23,767 nt of DNA. It comes from a virus. Position 1 is the stretch's first letter. Each line of letters begins with the position of its first letter. Where the stretch lies: positions 1 to 23,767 of the IMG/VR virus record IMGVR_UViG_3300005663_000197. One strand, given 5' to 3'. This document shows, in pieces, positions 7,594 through 14,854 of the stretch. The position numbers were made by a program, and so were the translations under genes. Below the pieces are notes generated by a model. The model was not told where the DNA came from. It searched no databases and was given only the letters and a program-made list of their open reading frames with translations.

Positions 7594-9134
7594 TGCCGGT
7601 CACAGCCACCATTGATGGCAATTCTATTCAGATAGTAAAGCGCAGCCTGGAGATTGAGAATCGCATCGAGGAGCGCTCGATTGCTTCATTCGTGGTGGAA
7701 GATACTGCGGGGTCGGGGAGCTACGCCGAGGGGATGCCGGTGTCAATCTCGGACCCCGATGCGAATGTCATCTTTGCCGGATTCTTGGCCCGTCCCGGGA
7801 AAGCCCGAGTCGGCGCCACTGGCAGTGTGCTTGTTCATGATATAAGCTGCATGGACAATCACTACCTTGCCGATAAGCGTCTGGTGGTGAAGGTCTATAC
7901 CAGCCAAACTCTAAAAGTGATTGTCGAAGACATCGTCACTGATTACCTGGCTGCAGAAGGTGTGACTATCGGCGAAGTTCAGACTGGCCCGGTTATTGCG
8001 TCAGCCATATTCAACTACGTCAAGGCATCGGAATGCTTTGATTCTCTAAAGGATATTTCCGGGTTTACCTGGTACATCGACAAGGACAAGAAACTCTACT
8101 TCATCGATAGAACGACTAATTCAGCTACCTGGAATTTAGATGGAGTAACCTATCGACCTATCAAGGGAAGTGTGCATTTGTCGACCGGCAATCCTCTGTA
8201 CCGGAACAAACAGTATGTCAGAGGCGGCACTGGCTTAACTGATGAACAGACAGAAGACTTCACTGCTGATGGGGTAGTTACAGCTTTCACTGTTGGTTAC
8301 CCTATTTCCATCGCTCCGACTATCACAGAAGATGCTGGAGGAAAGACAGTCGGAATTAAAGGTATAGATACGGGGAAAGATTACTATTGGAGTAAAGGAG
8401 ATGCCACTGTAGTAGCTGATTCTGCTCCGGCTAATGGTGTGGCTGTTCAGGTAGTTTATAAAGGTGAATATCCCTTAATAGCTTTAGCTGAAGATACCCC
8501 GGAAATTACAGCCCGGTTAGCCATTGAAGGTAGCGGAACCGGTATCGTTGAGGAAATAGTTACTGAGGCTCAATGGGACACGGTTGCTGGCATCCGGGAA
8601 TCAGCCAAGGGCAAGATTCAGGAATATGCCCGGGAAGGTGAGCGGTTCACTTATCGTACGATAGACCCTGGTTTGGCTCCTGGTCAACTGCAAGAAATAA
8701 CCTATTCTCCATTCGGCTTTTCTGCTCATGAGATGCTCATCGAGTCTGTATCGGTATCTACCATGGGTGGAGAACTGGTTTTTTATGATGTCGTTTGCAT
8801 TACCGGACCATCTGAGGGTAGTTGGTCCAGGTTCTTTTCAGGCATGCTCAAGAGGCAAGATGATCAGATCAAGATTGGTGATTCACTCTTGATTGTATTA
8901 CTTCAGACCCCGGAAACAGTAAAAGTCACTGAGGTGACGGAATTACATTCGGATGATTTTAGCGGGGGCGAAGTCAATCGATGGTTGACTGCAGCTCCGA
9001 TTGATGCAGGTTCACTTGTCAATGTCGAGCATGAACGGGTAAAGGTGACAGAGGTAACCACTGAGGTCATTCATCTCACCGAGGCTTATGAATGGGATGA
9101 TGGAAGTGATTGGGGGTTTGCTACCTGGAAGTAG
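7593..9134 (+). CDS. Distal tail hub / baseplate protein
   Basis: 513 residues following the tape measure with a TAATG overlap. The N-terminal 200 residues, with 'RSIASFVVEDTAGSGSYAEG', 'VIFAGFLARP' and 'FDSLKDISGFTWYIDKDKKL', have the pattern of tail hub proteins related to gp27 and late-control D proteins, which form the ring at the tail tip. Residues about 430-513 form an extension with two 'VKVTEV' strands and an ending 'WDDGSDWGFATW', resembling short C-terminal modules of other phage tip proteins. No lysozyme motif was seen. Confidence 0.75.
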   Translation: MPVTATIDGNSIQIVKRSLEIENRIEERSIASFVVEDTAGSGSYAEGMPVSISDPDANVIFAGFLARPGKARVGATGSVLVHDISCMDNHYLADKRLVVKVYTSQTLKVIVEDIVTDYLAAEGVTIGEVQTGPVIASAIFNYVKASECFDSLKDISGFTWYIDKDKKLYFIDRTTNSATWNLDGVTYRPIKGSVHLSTGNPLYRNKQYVRGGTGLTDEQTEDFTADGVVTAFTVGYPISIAPTITEDAGGKTVGIKGIDTGKDYYWSKGDATVVADSAPANGVAVQVVYKGEYPLIALAEDTPEITARLAIEGSGTGIVEEIVTEAQWDTVAGIRESAKGKIQEYAREGERFTYRTIDPGLAPGQLQEITYSPFGFSAHEMLIESVSVSTMGGELVFYDVVCITGPSEGSWSRFFSGMLKRQDDQIKIGDSLLIVLLQTPETVKVTEVTELHSDDFSGGEVNRWLTAAPIDAGSLVNVEHERVKVTEVTTEVIHLTEAYEWDDGSDWGFATWK

Positions 9135-9143
9135 AGGAGAAAT

Positions 9144-9683
9144 ATGGTAGAGAAAAAGAATGTTAAATTAACGGAATCGCAAAACGTAATTATAGGTGGA
9201 AGAGGGGTTCTCATTGCCACTAAAGCTGGCACTCGGAAATATAATAAGGATGGTAAACTCATCGACCCGGGTGAGATTGTAGCCATTGTTAAGACACCTA
9301 ATATTGTTTGTAATGAAGGGCTATTACTTCTCTCAGCCTTTACGATTGATGAATCAGCCGTTTATGATGTTGGTTTAACTTATGCTGAAATAGGTAGTGA
9401 CAATACTGCCCCGGCTGCTGGTGATACTACTTTGACGACTTTTTTCAAACGGCTAGTTGTGACAGCTAAGACAAGGTTAGCTTATGAGACGACGTTCTCT
9501 ACCTTTTTCTCCGCGGCCAATTCTACGGTCTTTATTAAAGAAGCTGGTATCTGGGGAGGAAGTAATGCGGCGGCCGGGGAAGCCACTGGATTACTGTTTG
9601 CTCATTGGCTGGCTTCATTTGATAATTCAGGTGGGCTATATGACATTACTATAAACTACATTCTGACGATCGCAAGAGGTTAA
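9144..9683 (+). CDS. Tail fibre or tip protein, beta-rich
   Basis: 179 residues with a GGAG site. The N-terminal 70 residues include 'GRGVLIATKAGTRKYNKDGK' and the rest is rich in Thr, Ala and Gly, with 'TYAEIGSDNTAPAAGDTTLT' and 'FIKEAGIWGG'. This pattern is common in tail-tip and collar-fibre proteins that carry an aligned beta-sandwich. It follows the hub and precedes another fibre-like protein. A receptor-binding or adaptor role is likely but inferred. Confidence 0.65.
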   Translation: MVEKKNVKLTESQNVIIGGRGVLIATKAGTRKYNKDGKLIDPGEIVAIVKTPNIVCNEGLLLLSAFTIDESAVYDVGLTYAEIGSDNTAPAAGDTTLTTFFKRLVVTAKTRLAYETTFSTFFSAANSTVFIKEAGIWGGSNAAAGEATGLLFAHWLASFDNSGGLYDITINYILTIARG

Positions 9684-9685
9684 AA

Positions 9686-10153
9686 ATGGCAATAGTTACC
9701 GGACAAGATATATTAGCAGCGGATGTAAACGCTCGCTCAGCAGGGCATATCACTATACTTCTCCATAATTATGACAGTATCGGTCAAGGAACTTGGGTGT
9801 ACGCTCAAGATTCCCCCACAATGTTCAATGGCATTTTCTACCCTAGCAGTGCTGCTAATCTTGATAATATCACTTACAAAGCCTTTCTAGCTGTGGGAAC
9901 TTACACAATAAGGCTTGTATGCAGTACAAATACTGCCAATGGAATTATCGATTTCGACATTGACGCTGTTGAGGTAGCCAGTTTTGACACTTATGCCGGT
10001 TCCCTTATTAAAAATGTTATATTTACTCAGACGGGTATTGTTGTAGCAACGGGTGGACTAAAATCTATAAAAATGAGAGCTGATGGCAAAAATGGCAGCT
10101 CTAGTGGTTTCACAATAAATCCCATAATTCTTGGCTTATGGAGGACAGTATGA
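9686..10153 (+). CDS. Fibre-like protein with jelly-roll type C-terminal domain
   Basis: 155 residues. The N-terminal 'TGQDILAADVNA' resembles short anchors on phage fibres. The remainder has alternating beta strands ('TYTIRLVCSTNTANGIIDFD', 'KNVIFTQTGIVVATGGLKSI', 'KMRADGKNG') ending in 'LGLWRT', a pattern of trimeric jelly-roll receptor-binding heads. It starts two bases after the previous stop. It is a good candidate for the host-recognition tip, with the assignment based on fold-like pattern and place. Confidence 0.65.
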   Translation: MAIVTGQDILAADVNARSAGHITILLHNYDSIGQGTWVYAQDSPTMFNGIFYPSSAANLDNITYKAFLAVGTYTIRLVCSTNTANGIIDFDIDAVEVASFDTYAGSLIKNVIFTQTGIVVATGGLKSIKMRADGKNGSSSGFTINPIILGLWRTV

Positions 10154-10389
10154 TAGTTCAGTTTCATGTGTCGAGACAAAAGGCCATGTATTTAGCACAG
10201 CAAGGGTTTTCTGTGGAACGTCAGAAACATTCAGGGCTAGTCACCATTGATATTGACCTTATCACTGATGCTGAGTTGTTAAAGTTGGGGGTAGCCAGGG
10301 GTAACTTGCCTACTCCACCGCGTGACCTATACGCAGAAATGGACGGGTTAAAAAGTATAGTGGACGACTTAGAATCTAGGGGAGCTTAA
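10150..10389 (+). CDS. Small hypothetical protein, 79 aa
   Basis: The ATG at 10150 overlaps the previous stop (ATGA) and has GGAGG five bases in front; an ATG at 10138 is in frame but lies within that site. The protein has a strand-like start 'MIVQFHVSRQKAMYLAQQGF', an 'LVTIDID' strand and an acidic helical end. It sits between fibre genes and a holin-like gene. No family recognised. Confidence 0.7.
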   Translation: MIVQFHVSRQKAMYLAQQGFSVERQKHSGLVTIDIDLITDAELLKLGVARGNLPTPPRDLYAEMDGLKSIVDDLESRGA

Positions 10390-10390
10390 C

Positions 10391-10639
10391 ATGGCAGGTA
10401 ATGATATGCTAGACGACCTCGAGTTCGAAAACCAGATGAATGCTTTGGGAGATGACCAACTCGAACTTATCAAGTTTGTAGCTCGACATCAATTCTCCAC
10501 TAATAGAGTTTTCAATAAACGGATCACCAAGCTGGAGAAGCAAAATAAAAAGGTGTTTGGAGTGGTAGGCGGCGCCGGCGCCATTCTCGCAAGCGCTTTC
10601 ATTGCAGCTCTGGATTATCTATTCAAGCGAGGGCCATAG
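10391..10639 (+). CDS. Small membrane protein, holin or XhlA-like candidate
   Basis: 82 residues: an acidic N-terminus, an amphipathic helix with charged heptads (about 20-52), then a single Gly/Ala-rich hydrophobic segment (about 55-75) and a short basic end 'FKRGP'. This layout resembles hemolysin XhlA-type and other small lysis-associated proteins that end late operons. It is the last gene before the terminator. No endolysin is visible in the window, so the lysis role is a guess. Confidence 0.65.
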   Translation: MAGNDMLDDLEFENQMNALGDDQLELIKFVARHQFSTNRVFNKRITKLEKQNKKVFGVVGGAGAILASAFIAALDYLFKRGP

Positions 10640-10695
10640 GCTATTACCACAAGGCACAGAATCGTTTTCTGGGCGGTTTACCACTGTATCAAGTT

Positions 10696-10741
10696 ACCCC
10701 TTATCTTTACCTTTGATGGTATCGATAAGGGGTTCTTTTTT
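10696..10741 (+). terminator. Strong intrinsic terminator closing the late operon
   Basis: ACCCCTTATC at 10696-10705 pairs perfectly with GATAAGGGGT at 10724-10733. An inner TACC/GGTA stem extends the hairpin around a six-base loop. A T-rich run (10733-10741, interrupted by one C) follows. It lies about 56 bases after the holin-like gene and separates the structural module from the next promoter. Confidence 0.9.
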
Positions 10742-10766
10742 GTCTAAAACTATTTTCTAAAAAGAC

Positions 10767-10796
10767 TTGACAACCGTGTAACAAACGTGCTATAAA
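10767..10796 (+). promoter_or_regulatory. Sigma-70 promoter P1, leaderless for the first XRE gene
   Basis: TTGACA (10767-10772) and TATAAA (10791-10796) are 18 bases apart. Only five bases separate the -10 from the ATG at 10802, so transcription should start on or next to the start codon, leaving no room for a ribosome-binding site. It shares AAAAGACTTGACAA with promoter P2. Confidence 0.8.
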
Positions 10797-10801
10797 AAGA
10801 T

Positions 10802-10972
10802 ATGAATATAAAAGACTTACGCAAAGCATTAAACCTTACCCAGGCGCAGATGGCTGTTAAACTCGGGGTAGCTGAGTTTACTGTCAGAAGGTGGGAGGCT
10901 GGTACTCATAAACCTTCCCAGCTCGCTCTCCGGCAATTAGCCAGGCTAGAAAAGAAGATTAAAAGGGGGTAA
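10802..10972 (+). CDS. Mini XRE-family transcriptional regulator, 56 aa
   Basis: Too short for most gene callers. It is one helix-turn-helix of the Cro/CI (XRE) kind and nearly nothing else: 'LRKALNLTQAQMAVKLGVAE' then 'TVRRWEAGTHKPS', followed by a basic C-terminal helix. A cytoplasmic DNA-binding role is expected. It is the first gene after the late terminator, and its ATG lies at the predicted transcription start, so it would be translated from a leaderless message. A paralogue lies at 17533-17700 in the same arrangement. Confidence 0.85.
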   Translation: MNIKDLRKALNLTQAQMAVKLGVAEFTVRRWEAGTHKPSQLALRQLARLEKKIKRG

Positions 10973-10979
10973 AAGGAAA

Positions 10980-11297
10980 ATGAGTCAATTATACAGACAT
11001 AGATGGCATTGGAGTAAGCCTGAGAGTGGTCAGCGTCAATGTCAGATTTGCGGTAAAGTATCAACAATCAGGAGTCATTCCGGCATGGGTGACTGTATTC
11101 CTGCGCCAGCCTATGCAAATCCAGACCCCATAGTTCACGTTATACTCGATGCTCTTTGGGCTATTATGAATGATGACCGCATAAAGCATTGGGTTGAACA
11201 TGGATACGGCTCAAGCTCACCTGATGTTATCGGCGCTTTAGATATGTACGTAATTGATGCGGAGAACTTGGCAAAGAAGATAAGGTCACTAATCTAA
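10980..11297 (+). CDS. Hypothetical protein with an N-terminal Cys pair, 105 aa
   Basis: The ATG follows AAAAGGA. Residues about 21-40 hold 'CQICGKVSTIRSHSGMGDC', a CxxC with a later His and Cys, so a small zinc site is possible. The C-terminal half is helical with 'VIHVILDALWAIMNDD'-like acidic and aromatic content. No family recognised. It follows the XRE gene by seven bases and is likely in the same transcript. Confidence 0.7.
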   Translation: MSQLYRHRWHWSKPESGQRQCQICGKVSTIRSHSGMGDCIPAPAYANPDPIVHVILDALWAIMNDDRIKHWVEHGYGSSSPDVIGALDMYVIDAENLAKKIRSLI

Positions 11298-11333
11298 CCA
11301 ATCAACGATTAGACTTCTGAAAGGAGAGAGTGA

Positions 11334-11537
11334 ATGGATGTAAAAGATTGGGTATTTAGTCATAAGATTTGCTCACATTTTAATGACCCACCTGTTAGTG
11401 ATGATGATTTAGAATTCATAGAATCATGGTGGGTATTCTGTGAATACGAAGATAGATGCCAGGAGAAAGACTCCTGCCCTGTTTTGCCGGATAGCCCAAT
11501 GTTTCCAAGAATAATAAAGGATGGTGAAAGAGAATGA
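11334..11537 (+). CDS. Small acidic Trp/Cys-rich hypothetical protein, 67 aa
   Basis: Good AAAGGAG site. The product is rich in Asp, Glu, Trp and Cys ('FIESWWVFCEYEDRCQEKD'), with four Cys and one His in 67 residues, which could bind a metal. It overlaps the next small ORF by ATGA. Function unknown. Confidence 0.65.
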   Translation: MDVKDWVFSHKICSHFNDPPVSDDDLEFIESWWVFCEYEDRCQEKDSCPVLPDSPMFPRIIKDGERE

Positions 11538-11626
11538 AGTACCCGGAGAATGACCCCGCTTACCACCACTGGCTGAATATGCCAGGCTCTAAGCCGGTGA
11601 AGAAACCAATAAAGAAGGAGAAGTGA
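11534..11626 (+). CDS. Very small basic protein, 30 aa
   Basis: An ATGA overlap couples it to the previous gene, and its stop is one base from the next ATG. The product is 'MKYPENDPAYHHWLNMPGSK' followed by a Lys/Pro tail. There is only a weak ribosome site, so translation would rely on coupling. Its tight fit is the only support. Confidence 0.45.
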   Translation: MKYPENDPAYHHWLNMPGSKPVKKPIKKEK

Positions 11627-11627
11627 T

Positions 11628-11813
11628 ATGGGAATGACCTTAACAGAGAACACATATCCTGATTGTCCTAATGTTCAACACAAGAGAGTGGGTGATGAGA
11701 GCTATGACATATGTGAGACAAATACTAAACCTTGTGTGATAGAACACGGTCTTTATGAATGTGAGACGTATAATTTATTTCTAAAGGAGGAAGGATATGA
11801 ATATAACAGTTAG
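11628..11813 (+). CDS. Small Cys-rich hypothetical protein, 61 aa
   Basis: Preceded by AAGGAG. Contains four Cys with an intervening His ('CPNVQHKRV', 'YDICETNTKPC', 'HGLYEC'), compatible with a small zinc fold. It overlaps the following gene by 17 bases. Function unknown. Confidence 0.65.
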   Translation: MGMTLTENTYPDCPNVQHKRVGDESYDICETNTKPCVIEHGLYECETYNLFLKEEGYEYNS

Positions 11814-12219
11814 TTCAACTAAGGTACTGAGTAAAGGGACCAATAAACACGGGGATTGGAAACTGGTCAAGGTCTTAACTCAGGATACCGAATACACTAC
11901 CTTTGCTGATGGTGCTGAGAACCTTGCTCCTGGGACGGTCATTAACATCACCGATATGGACGAAGATGCTAAGGGTAAGAAGTTCAAGAAATATGATGTC
12001 ATCAACGGGTCACAGCCCACTCCAGAAAGCCCTGAGAAGCCCATAGAGCGTACTAAAGATAGGGATGCTATGATTATGGAGGCTATGTGGTTCAAGGAGC
12101 TAGGAAACCGCATTGGTGATAATAGCCTGGAAAGGGACTGGCCTAAAACTCACGAAAGGATTGCGAATGATTATTACCGTGAGATGGCGAAGCATACAGG
12201 GGTTAAGTTTGCAGAATAA
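11797..12219 (+). CDS. Putative OB-fold single-strand DNA-binding-like protein
   Basis: 140 residues with a strong AAGGAGG site. The first 70 residues form a strand-rich module, 'VLSKGTNKHGDWKLVKVLTQ' then 'YTTFADGAENLAPGTVINIT', with a pattern like small phage OB-fold proteins that bind single-stranded DNA. A Pro-rich linker (about 72-88) leads to a helical charged domain. It precedes the adenine methyltransferase by TAATG. The role in replication or recombination is inferred from pattern only. Confidence 0.6.
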   Translation: MNITVSSTKVLSKGTNKHGDWKLVKVLTQDTEYTTFADGAENLAPGTVINITDMDEDAKGKKFKKYDVINGSQPTPESPEKPIERTKDRDAMIMEAMWFKELGNRIGDNSLERDWPKTHERIANDYYREMAKHTGVKFAE

Positions 12220-12785
12220 TGTTGAAGCATGGGAGGCTCTTGGGGATGCCATTGTCCAGTAAGAAATACCAGATAATATATGCTGACCCACCTTGGGATA
12301 TGGGGTTTATAAAATTAAAGCGTAGACCTAACCAAGTGGAGATGCCTTATCCAACTATGAGCCTGCAGGAAATATGTAATATGGGGATAGATTTGAGGCC
12401 ATATCTAGCTAAAGACTGTGGTCTGTTTCTTTGGACTACTCATAAGTGGTTGCCTGATGCTTTTAAGGTTGTTAAGGACTGGGGTTTCAAATATCATTGC
12501 CTTCTAACGTGGGATAAGACTAATGGAATGTCTCTTTGTGGATTCACTAGACGGACAGAGTTTTTATTGTATGGGTATCGAGGTAAAATAAACGTCAACC
12601 AAAGAGGAAAGTTTATCCCTACGTTATTCACAGAGAAACTTACGGCACATTCAATAAAACCACAAGTTATCTATGATATTCTTGAGAGCAACACGCCCGA
12701 GCCACGCCTTGAACTCTTTGCTAGGCAGAAACGTGAAGGATGGGACTGCTGGGGCAACGAAGTAGAGAGTGATATAGAATTATGA
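12219..12785 (+). CDS. MT-A70 family DNA adenine N6-methyltransferase
   Basis: 188 residues. The catalytic DPPW motif is at 23-26 after a 'YQIIYA' strand, and 'MPYPTMSLQEI', 'LFLWTTHKWLPDAF', 'TRRTEFLLYGYRGK', 'IKPQVIYDIL' and 'RLELFARQKREGWDCWGNE' follow in the usual order. It transfers a methyl group from S-adenosylmethionine to N6 of adenine. There is no adjacent recognisable restriction enzyme of matching type, so protection of phage DNA or regulation is more likely than a full restriction system. TAATG and ATGA overlaps link it to both neighbours. Confidence 0.92.
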   Translation: MLKHGRLLGMPLSSKKYQIIYADPPWDMGFIKLKRRPNQVEMPYPTMSLQEICNMGIDLRPYLAKDCGLFLWTTHKWLPDAFKVVKDWGFKYHCLLTWDKTNGMSLCGFTRRTEFLLYGYRGKINVNQRGKFIPTLFTEKLTAHSIKPQVIYDILESNTPEPRLELFARQKREGWDCWGNEVESDIEL

Positions 12786-13060
12786 AGTGGAATGGCCTAA
12801 AAAGAGTCTCCAATAAACAAAAGAAAGAGGTAGCCCTTAGGTCGAAGCTCAAAAAAGAGCTATTAGAGGAACAAATCGCAGAACATGGCTTTACATTCTG
12901 TATGACTTGCGGTGGTCCCGGGGATTGGCGTGGTCTTTCCCTAAGTCACATTATCCCACTGAGCCGTGGAGGGAAAACGGAAAGGGGCAATGTGATTATA
13001 GAGTGCTACCCTGACCATCAGCGTTTTGAGAAGAAGCCGGAATTAAGGGGGAAGATATGA
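12782..13060 (+). CDS. Small HNH endonuclease family protein, 92 aa
   Basis: Begins by ATGA overlap with the methyltransferase. A basic N-terminal helix leads to an HNH domain with 'CMTCGGPGDW' (CxxC), 'LSHIIPLSRGGKTERGNVII' (conserved His and Asn) and 'ECYPDHQRFEKK' (the second Cys and His). Length matches the compact HNH proteins often coded near phage replication genes. It might nick or cut DNA during packaging or exclusion. The target is unknown. Confidence 0.85.
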   Translation: MKWNGLKRVSNKQKKEVALRSKLKKELLEEQIAEHGFTFCMTCGGPGDWRGLSLSHIIPLSRGGKTERGNVIIECYPDHQRFEKKPELRGKI

Positions 13061-14111
13061 AAGAGACTGGGATAATGATGTCCGGGGACCATCCAAAGAA
13101 GGTGCTGGATGGAATTAAGACACAGACTAGAAGGGTGATTAAGCCTCAGCCCATCGGTAAGTTTGGCGGAGTTAGTGAACGATTTGCTATGGCTAGTCAT
13201 TGTCCATATGGTCAGGTAGGCGACAGGCTGTACTTGGTGAGTCCGACATCCTGTACCGCTTGACAGATGATAGAATATATGCTATCCTTACAATGGAGGT
13301 GCAAGATGGAAGATATAAAACTGACGAATGGTGTCCTTCTCAAAGCTATCCCAGTCTCCCTCAACGAGGATTACATGGCAGGCTCGGATGGTCAAATCTA
13401 CTCACGAACAAAATACAAGGGCTTTGGGCGGAAGGAATACGTGGACTGGTATCCGCTAAAAGGTCACACTACGGGGAAATACTTAGCGATAACAATGAGC
13501 CACGAGAATCAGAGAACTACCAAGACTGTTCACCGTCTGATATGCATGACTTTTCATGGGATGCCCCTATACCCGTCATATCAGACCAGGCATTTAGATG
13601 GGAACGGACAAAACAACTTGCCAAGCAATCTGAAGTGGGGAACTCAAGAGGAAAACTGGATGGACAGAAAGATACACGGACACGGGAACGAGGGGCAAAA
13701 GCATCCAATGGCAAAGCTCACGGACTTCCAGATGAAGGCATTGAAATGGGCGGTAGAGGGCGGATTAGTCAGTCAGCACCACGCAGCGAAGGTTCTTGGG
13801 ATGTCGCAGGCTGGCATCTCCGCAGTTGTCCATCGACAATCCTTAGATTAAGACCCTCAATCCATATGCCCCGATGGGCTTCCCGGATAACCCTTGAGAT
13901 TACTGAGGTCAGAGTGGAGAGGATTAGGGAAATAACTGAGGAAGATGCAAAATCAGAGGGCATTATCGGGGTGCATACTGCTATGGGCGTTCTATATAAA
14001 CCAGCCTTTTCTCGCTTGTGGGATTCCCTCAATGCCAAACGTGGCTATGGATGGGAAGTCAACCCCTGGCTGTGGGCCTTAACCTTCAAACTAATTTCAC
14101 AAAAGACTTGA
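13057..14111 (+). pseudogene. ASCH-domain protein gene split by a homing endonuclease and a one-base frameshift
   Basis: The N-terminal part, in the frame of 13057, reads 'KVLDGIKTQTRRVIKPQP' and 'CPYGQVGDRLYL', the start of a well-known phage ASCH-domain (PUA-like) family, then goes out of frame at about 13236 and stops at 13263. In the frame of 13200 the family continues as 'ESDILYR...GRYKTDEW' up to 13331, and resumes at 13851 with 'RPSIHMPRWASRITLEITEV' and 'DSLNAKRGYGWEVNPWLW'. Adding one base and removing 13332-13850 (519 bases) gives a 178-residue protein, the normal family length. The intervening bases code for an HNH endonuclease in the other frame. Read-through in the ASCH frame is fully open across the insert. 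Confidence 0.85.
13306..13851 (+). CDS. NUMOD4/HNH-type homing endonuclease nested in the ASCH gene
   Basis: 181 residues from the ATG at 13306, which has GGAGGTG five bases upstream; a weaker in-frame ATG exists at 13267. Residues 11-40 ('LKAIPVSLNEDYMAGSDGQI') match the NUMOD4-like DNA-binding start. The HNH domain spans about 74-120 with 'VHRLICMTFHG', 'RHLDGNGQNNLPSNLKWGT'. A C-terminal helix-turn-helix is at about 137-178. The ribosome site, start codon and first eight codons lie in the ASCH sequence, and the stop TAA spans the right junction. There is no room for an intron, so it is a bare mobile endonuclease. Confidence 0.85.
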   Translation: MEDIKLTNGVLLKAIPVSLNEDYMAGSDGQIYSRTKYKGFGRKEYVDWYPLKGHTTGKYLAITMSHENQRTTKTVHRLICMTFHGMPLYPSYQTRHLDGNGQNNLPSNLKWGTQEENWMDRKIHGHGNEGQKHPMAKLTDFQMKALKWAVEGGLVSQHHAAKVLGMSQAGISAVVHRQSLD

Positions 14112-14136
14112 CAAACAAGGCAATGAAGTTTATTAT
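14108..14136 (+). promoter_or_regulatory. Sigma-70 promoter P2, leaderless for the DUF5659-like gene
   Basis: TTGACA (14108-14113) overlaps the ASCH stop codon, and TATTAT (14131-14136) follows after exactly 17 bases. The ATG at 14145 is eight bases beyond the -10, at the expected transcription start. AAAAGACTTGACAA is shared with P1. Confidence 0.8.
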
Positions 14137-14144
14137 CTGAGTAT

Positions 14145-14390
14145 ATGAATATGAATAATGAAGATACACTACAAATTAGCGATTTACCATTAGCAACTTT
14201 CCTTTACGCAAAGGGCATTATCTTACAGGATATTATCGACAGCCCTGATGACGCTAGAAGGAAAGTTTTTGTTTTTTCTAAACCACCTGAAGAACTTCTG
14301 GCTGCCTTTCAATCCGGCAATGCTCACATAAATGTTCTTGCTTTTAACAATGCCCAAAATACCTTGAAGGGTTTGGTGAATAGACGATGA
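14145..14390 (+). CDS. DUF5659-like small protein, 81 aa
   Basis: The pattern 'ISDLPLATFLYAKGIILQDI', 'RRKVFVFSKPPEELLAAFQS' and a final helix matches the DUF5659-type phage proteins, whose function is not known. Three in-frame ATGs occur near the start (14145, 14151 and later). The first fits the leaderless promoter and no ribosome site is visible. It is followed by a coupled gene with an ATGA overlap. Confidence 0.7.
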   Translation: MNMNNEDTLQISDLPLATFLYAKGIILQDIIDSPDDARRKVFVFSKPPEELLAAFQSGNAHINVLAFNNAQNTLKGLVNRR

Positions 14391-14671
14391 AAACATACAA
14401 AGAGCTTGTAAGGGAATGCCCTGAGTTAGGGGAGGCTTTCGCTGAGTTCGAGAACCGTATCTCTTACCTGGAGAATAGCCAACCATACCATCAAGAGGCG
14501 GCAACTATTCAGTCTCAAAATGAAAACCCTACGCTCAAAGAGGCGGCAGAACCTTGGGCTAGCAAACAGTGGGATGTAATCAATCAACTAAGGGCAATGG
14601 TCTTATATTTACAAGAAAAAGTAAACAAGAGTACGGATAAGAAGAAACGTACCAAGCTTACTATTAAGTAA
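14387..14671 (+). CDS. Helical coiled-coil hypothetical protein, 94 aa
   Basis: ATGA overlap with the DUF5659-like gene. The product is charged and mostly helical: 'CPELGEAFAEFENRISYLEN', then a Gln/Glu-rich linker and a second helix 'INQLRAMVLYLQEKVNKS' ending in a Lys-rich tail. It resembles small dimerising phage proteins. No family recognised. Confidence 0.65.
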   Translation: MKTYKELVRECPELGEAFAEFENRISYLENSQPYHQEAATIQSQNENPTLKEAAEPWASKQWDVINQLRAMVLYLQEKVNKSTDKKKRTKLTIK

Positions 14672-14764
14672 GTATTTATATATAGGGGGGTAGTAACAAT
14701 TCGACAGTTTGTAGGGCATTTTAAGGTGGGAATTAACCCAAAACTAGGCTCTTTTAGCTTTGAT

Positions 14765-14842
14765 GTTACTATTGTTACTGTTGTACCCCCGTGTTACAAA
14801 TTGTTACAGAGTTACTAATGTTACGGTTGTTACTATTGTTAC
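14765..14842 (+). repeat. GTTAC iteron array upstream of the replication ATPase
   Basis: Eight copies of GTTAC begin at 14765, 14774, 14793, 14803, 14811, 14820, 14829 and 14838, most of them 8-10 bases apart. The first and last pairs form an identical 14-mer GTTACTATTGTTAC at 14765 and 14829. It lies in a 183-base gap without a gene (14672-14854), in front of a helicase-like ATPase, so an origin or an operator is likely. The rest of the gap shows nothing clear. Confidence 0.6.
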
Positions 14843-14854
14843 AAGGTGGTAGTC

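Noticed and set aside
12219-13060. Restriction-modification system from the methyltransferase and adjacent HNH protein
   Set aside because: The HNH protein is a small phage type with no specificity region; both are common singly in phages and nothing ties them to one recognition site.
13260-13288. Possible promoter TTGACA-17-TATCCT for the nested endonuclease
   Set aside because: The -10 is weak and the start point would fall at the first base of the ribosome site. It remains possible but is not called.
13200-13850. A 303-codon open frame from 13200 through the endonuclease insert as a normal gene
   Set aside because: Only its segments before 13331 and after 13851 look like ASCH protein. 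The middle is the shadow of the HNH gene in another frame.
14765-14842. CRISPR array
   Set aside because: The repeat unit is five bases with spacers of 3-14 bases, far too short.
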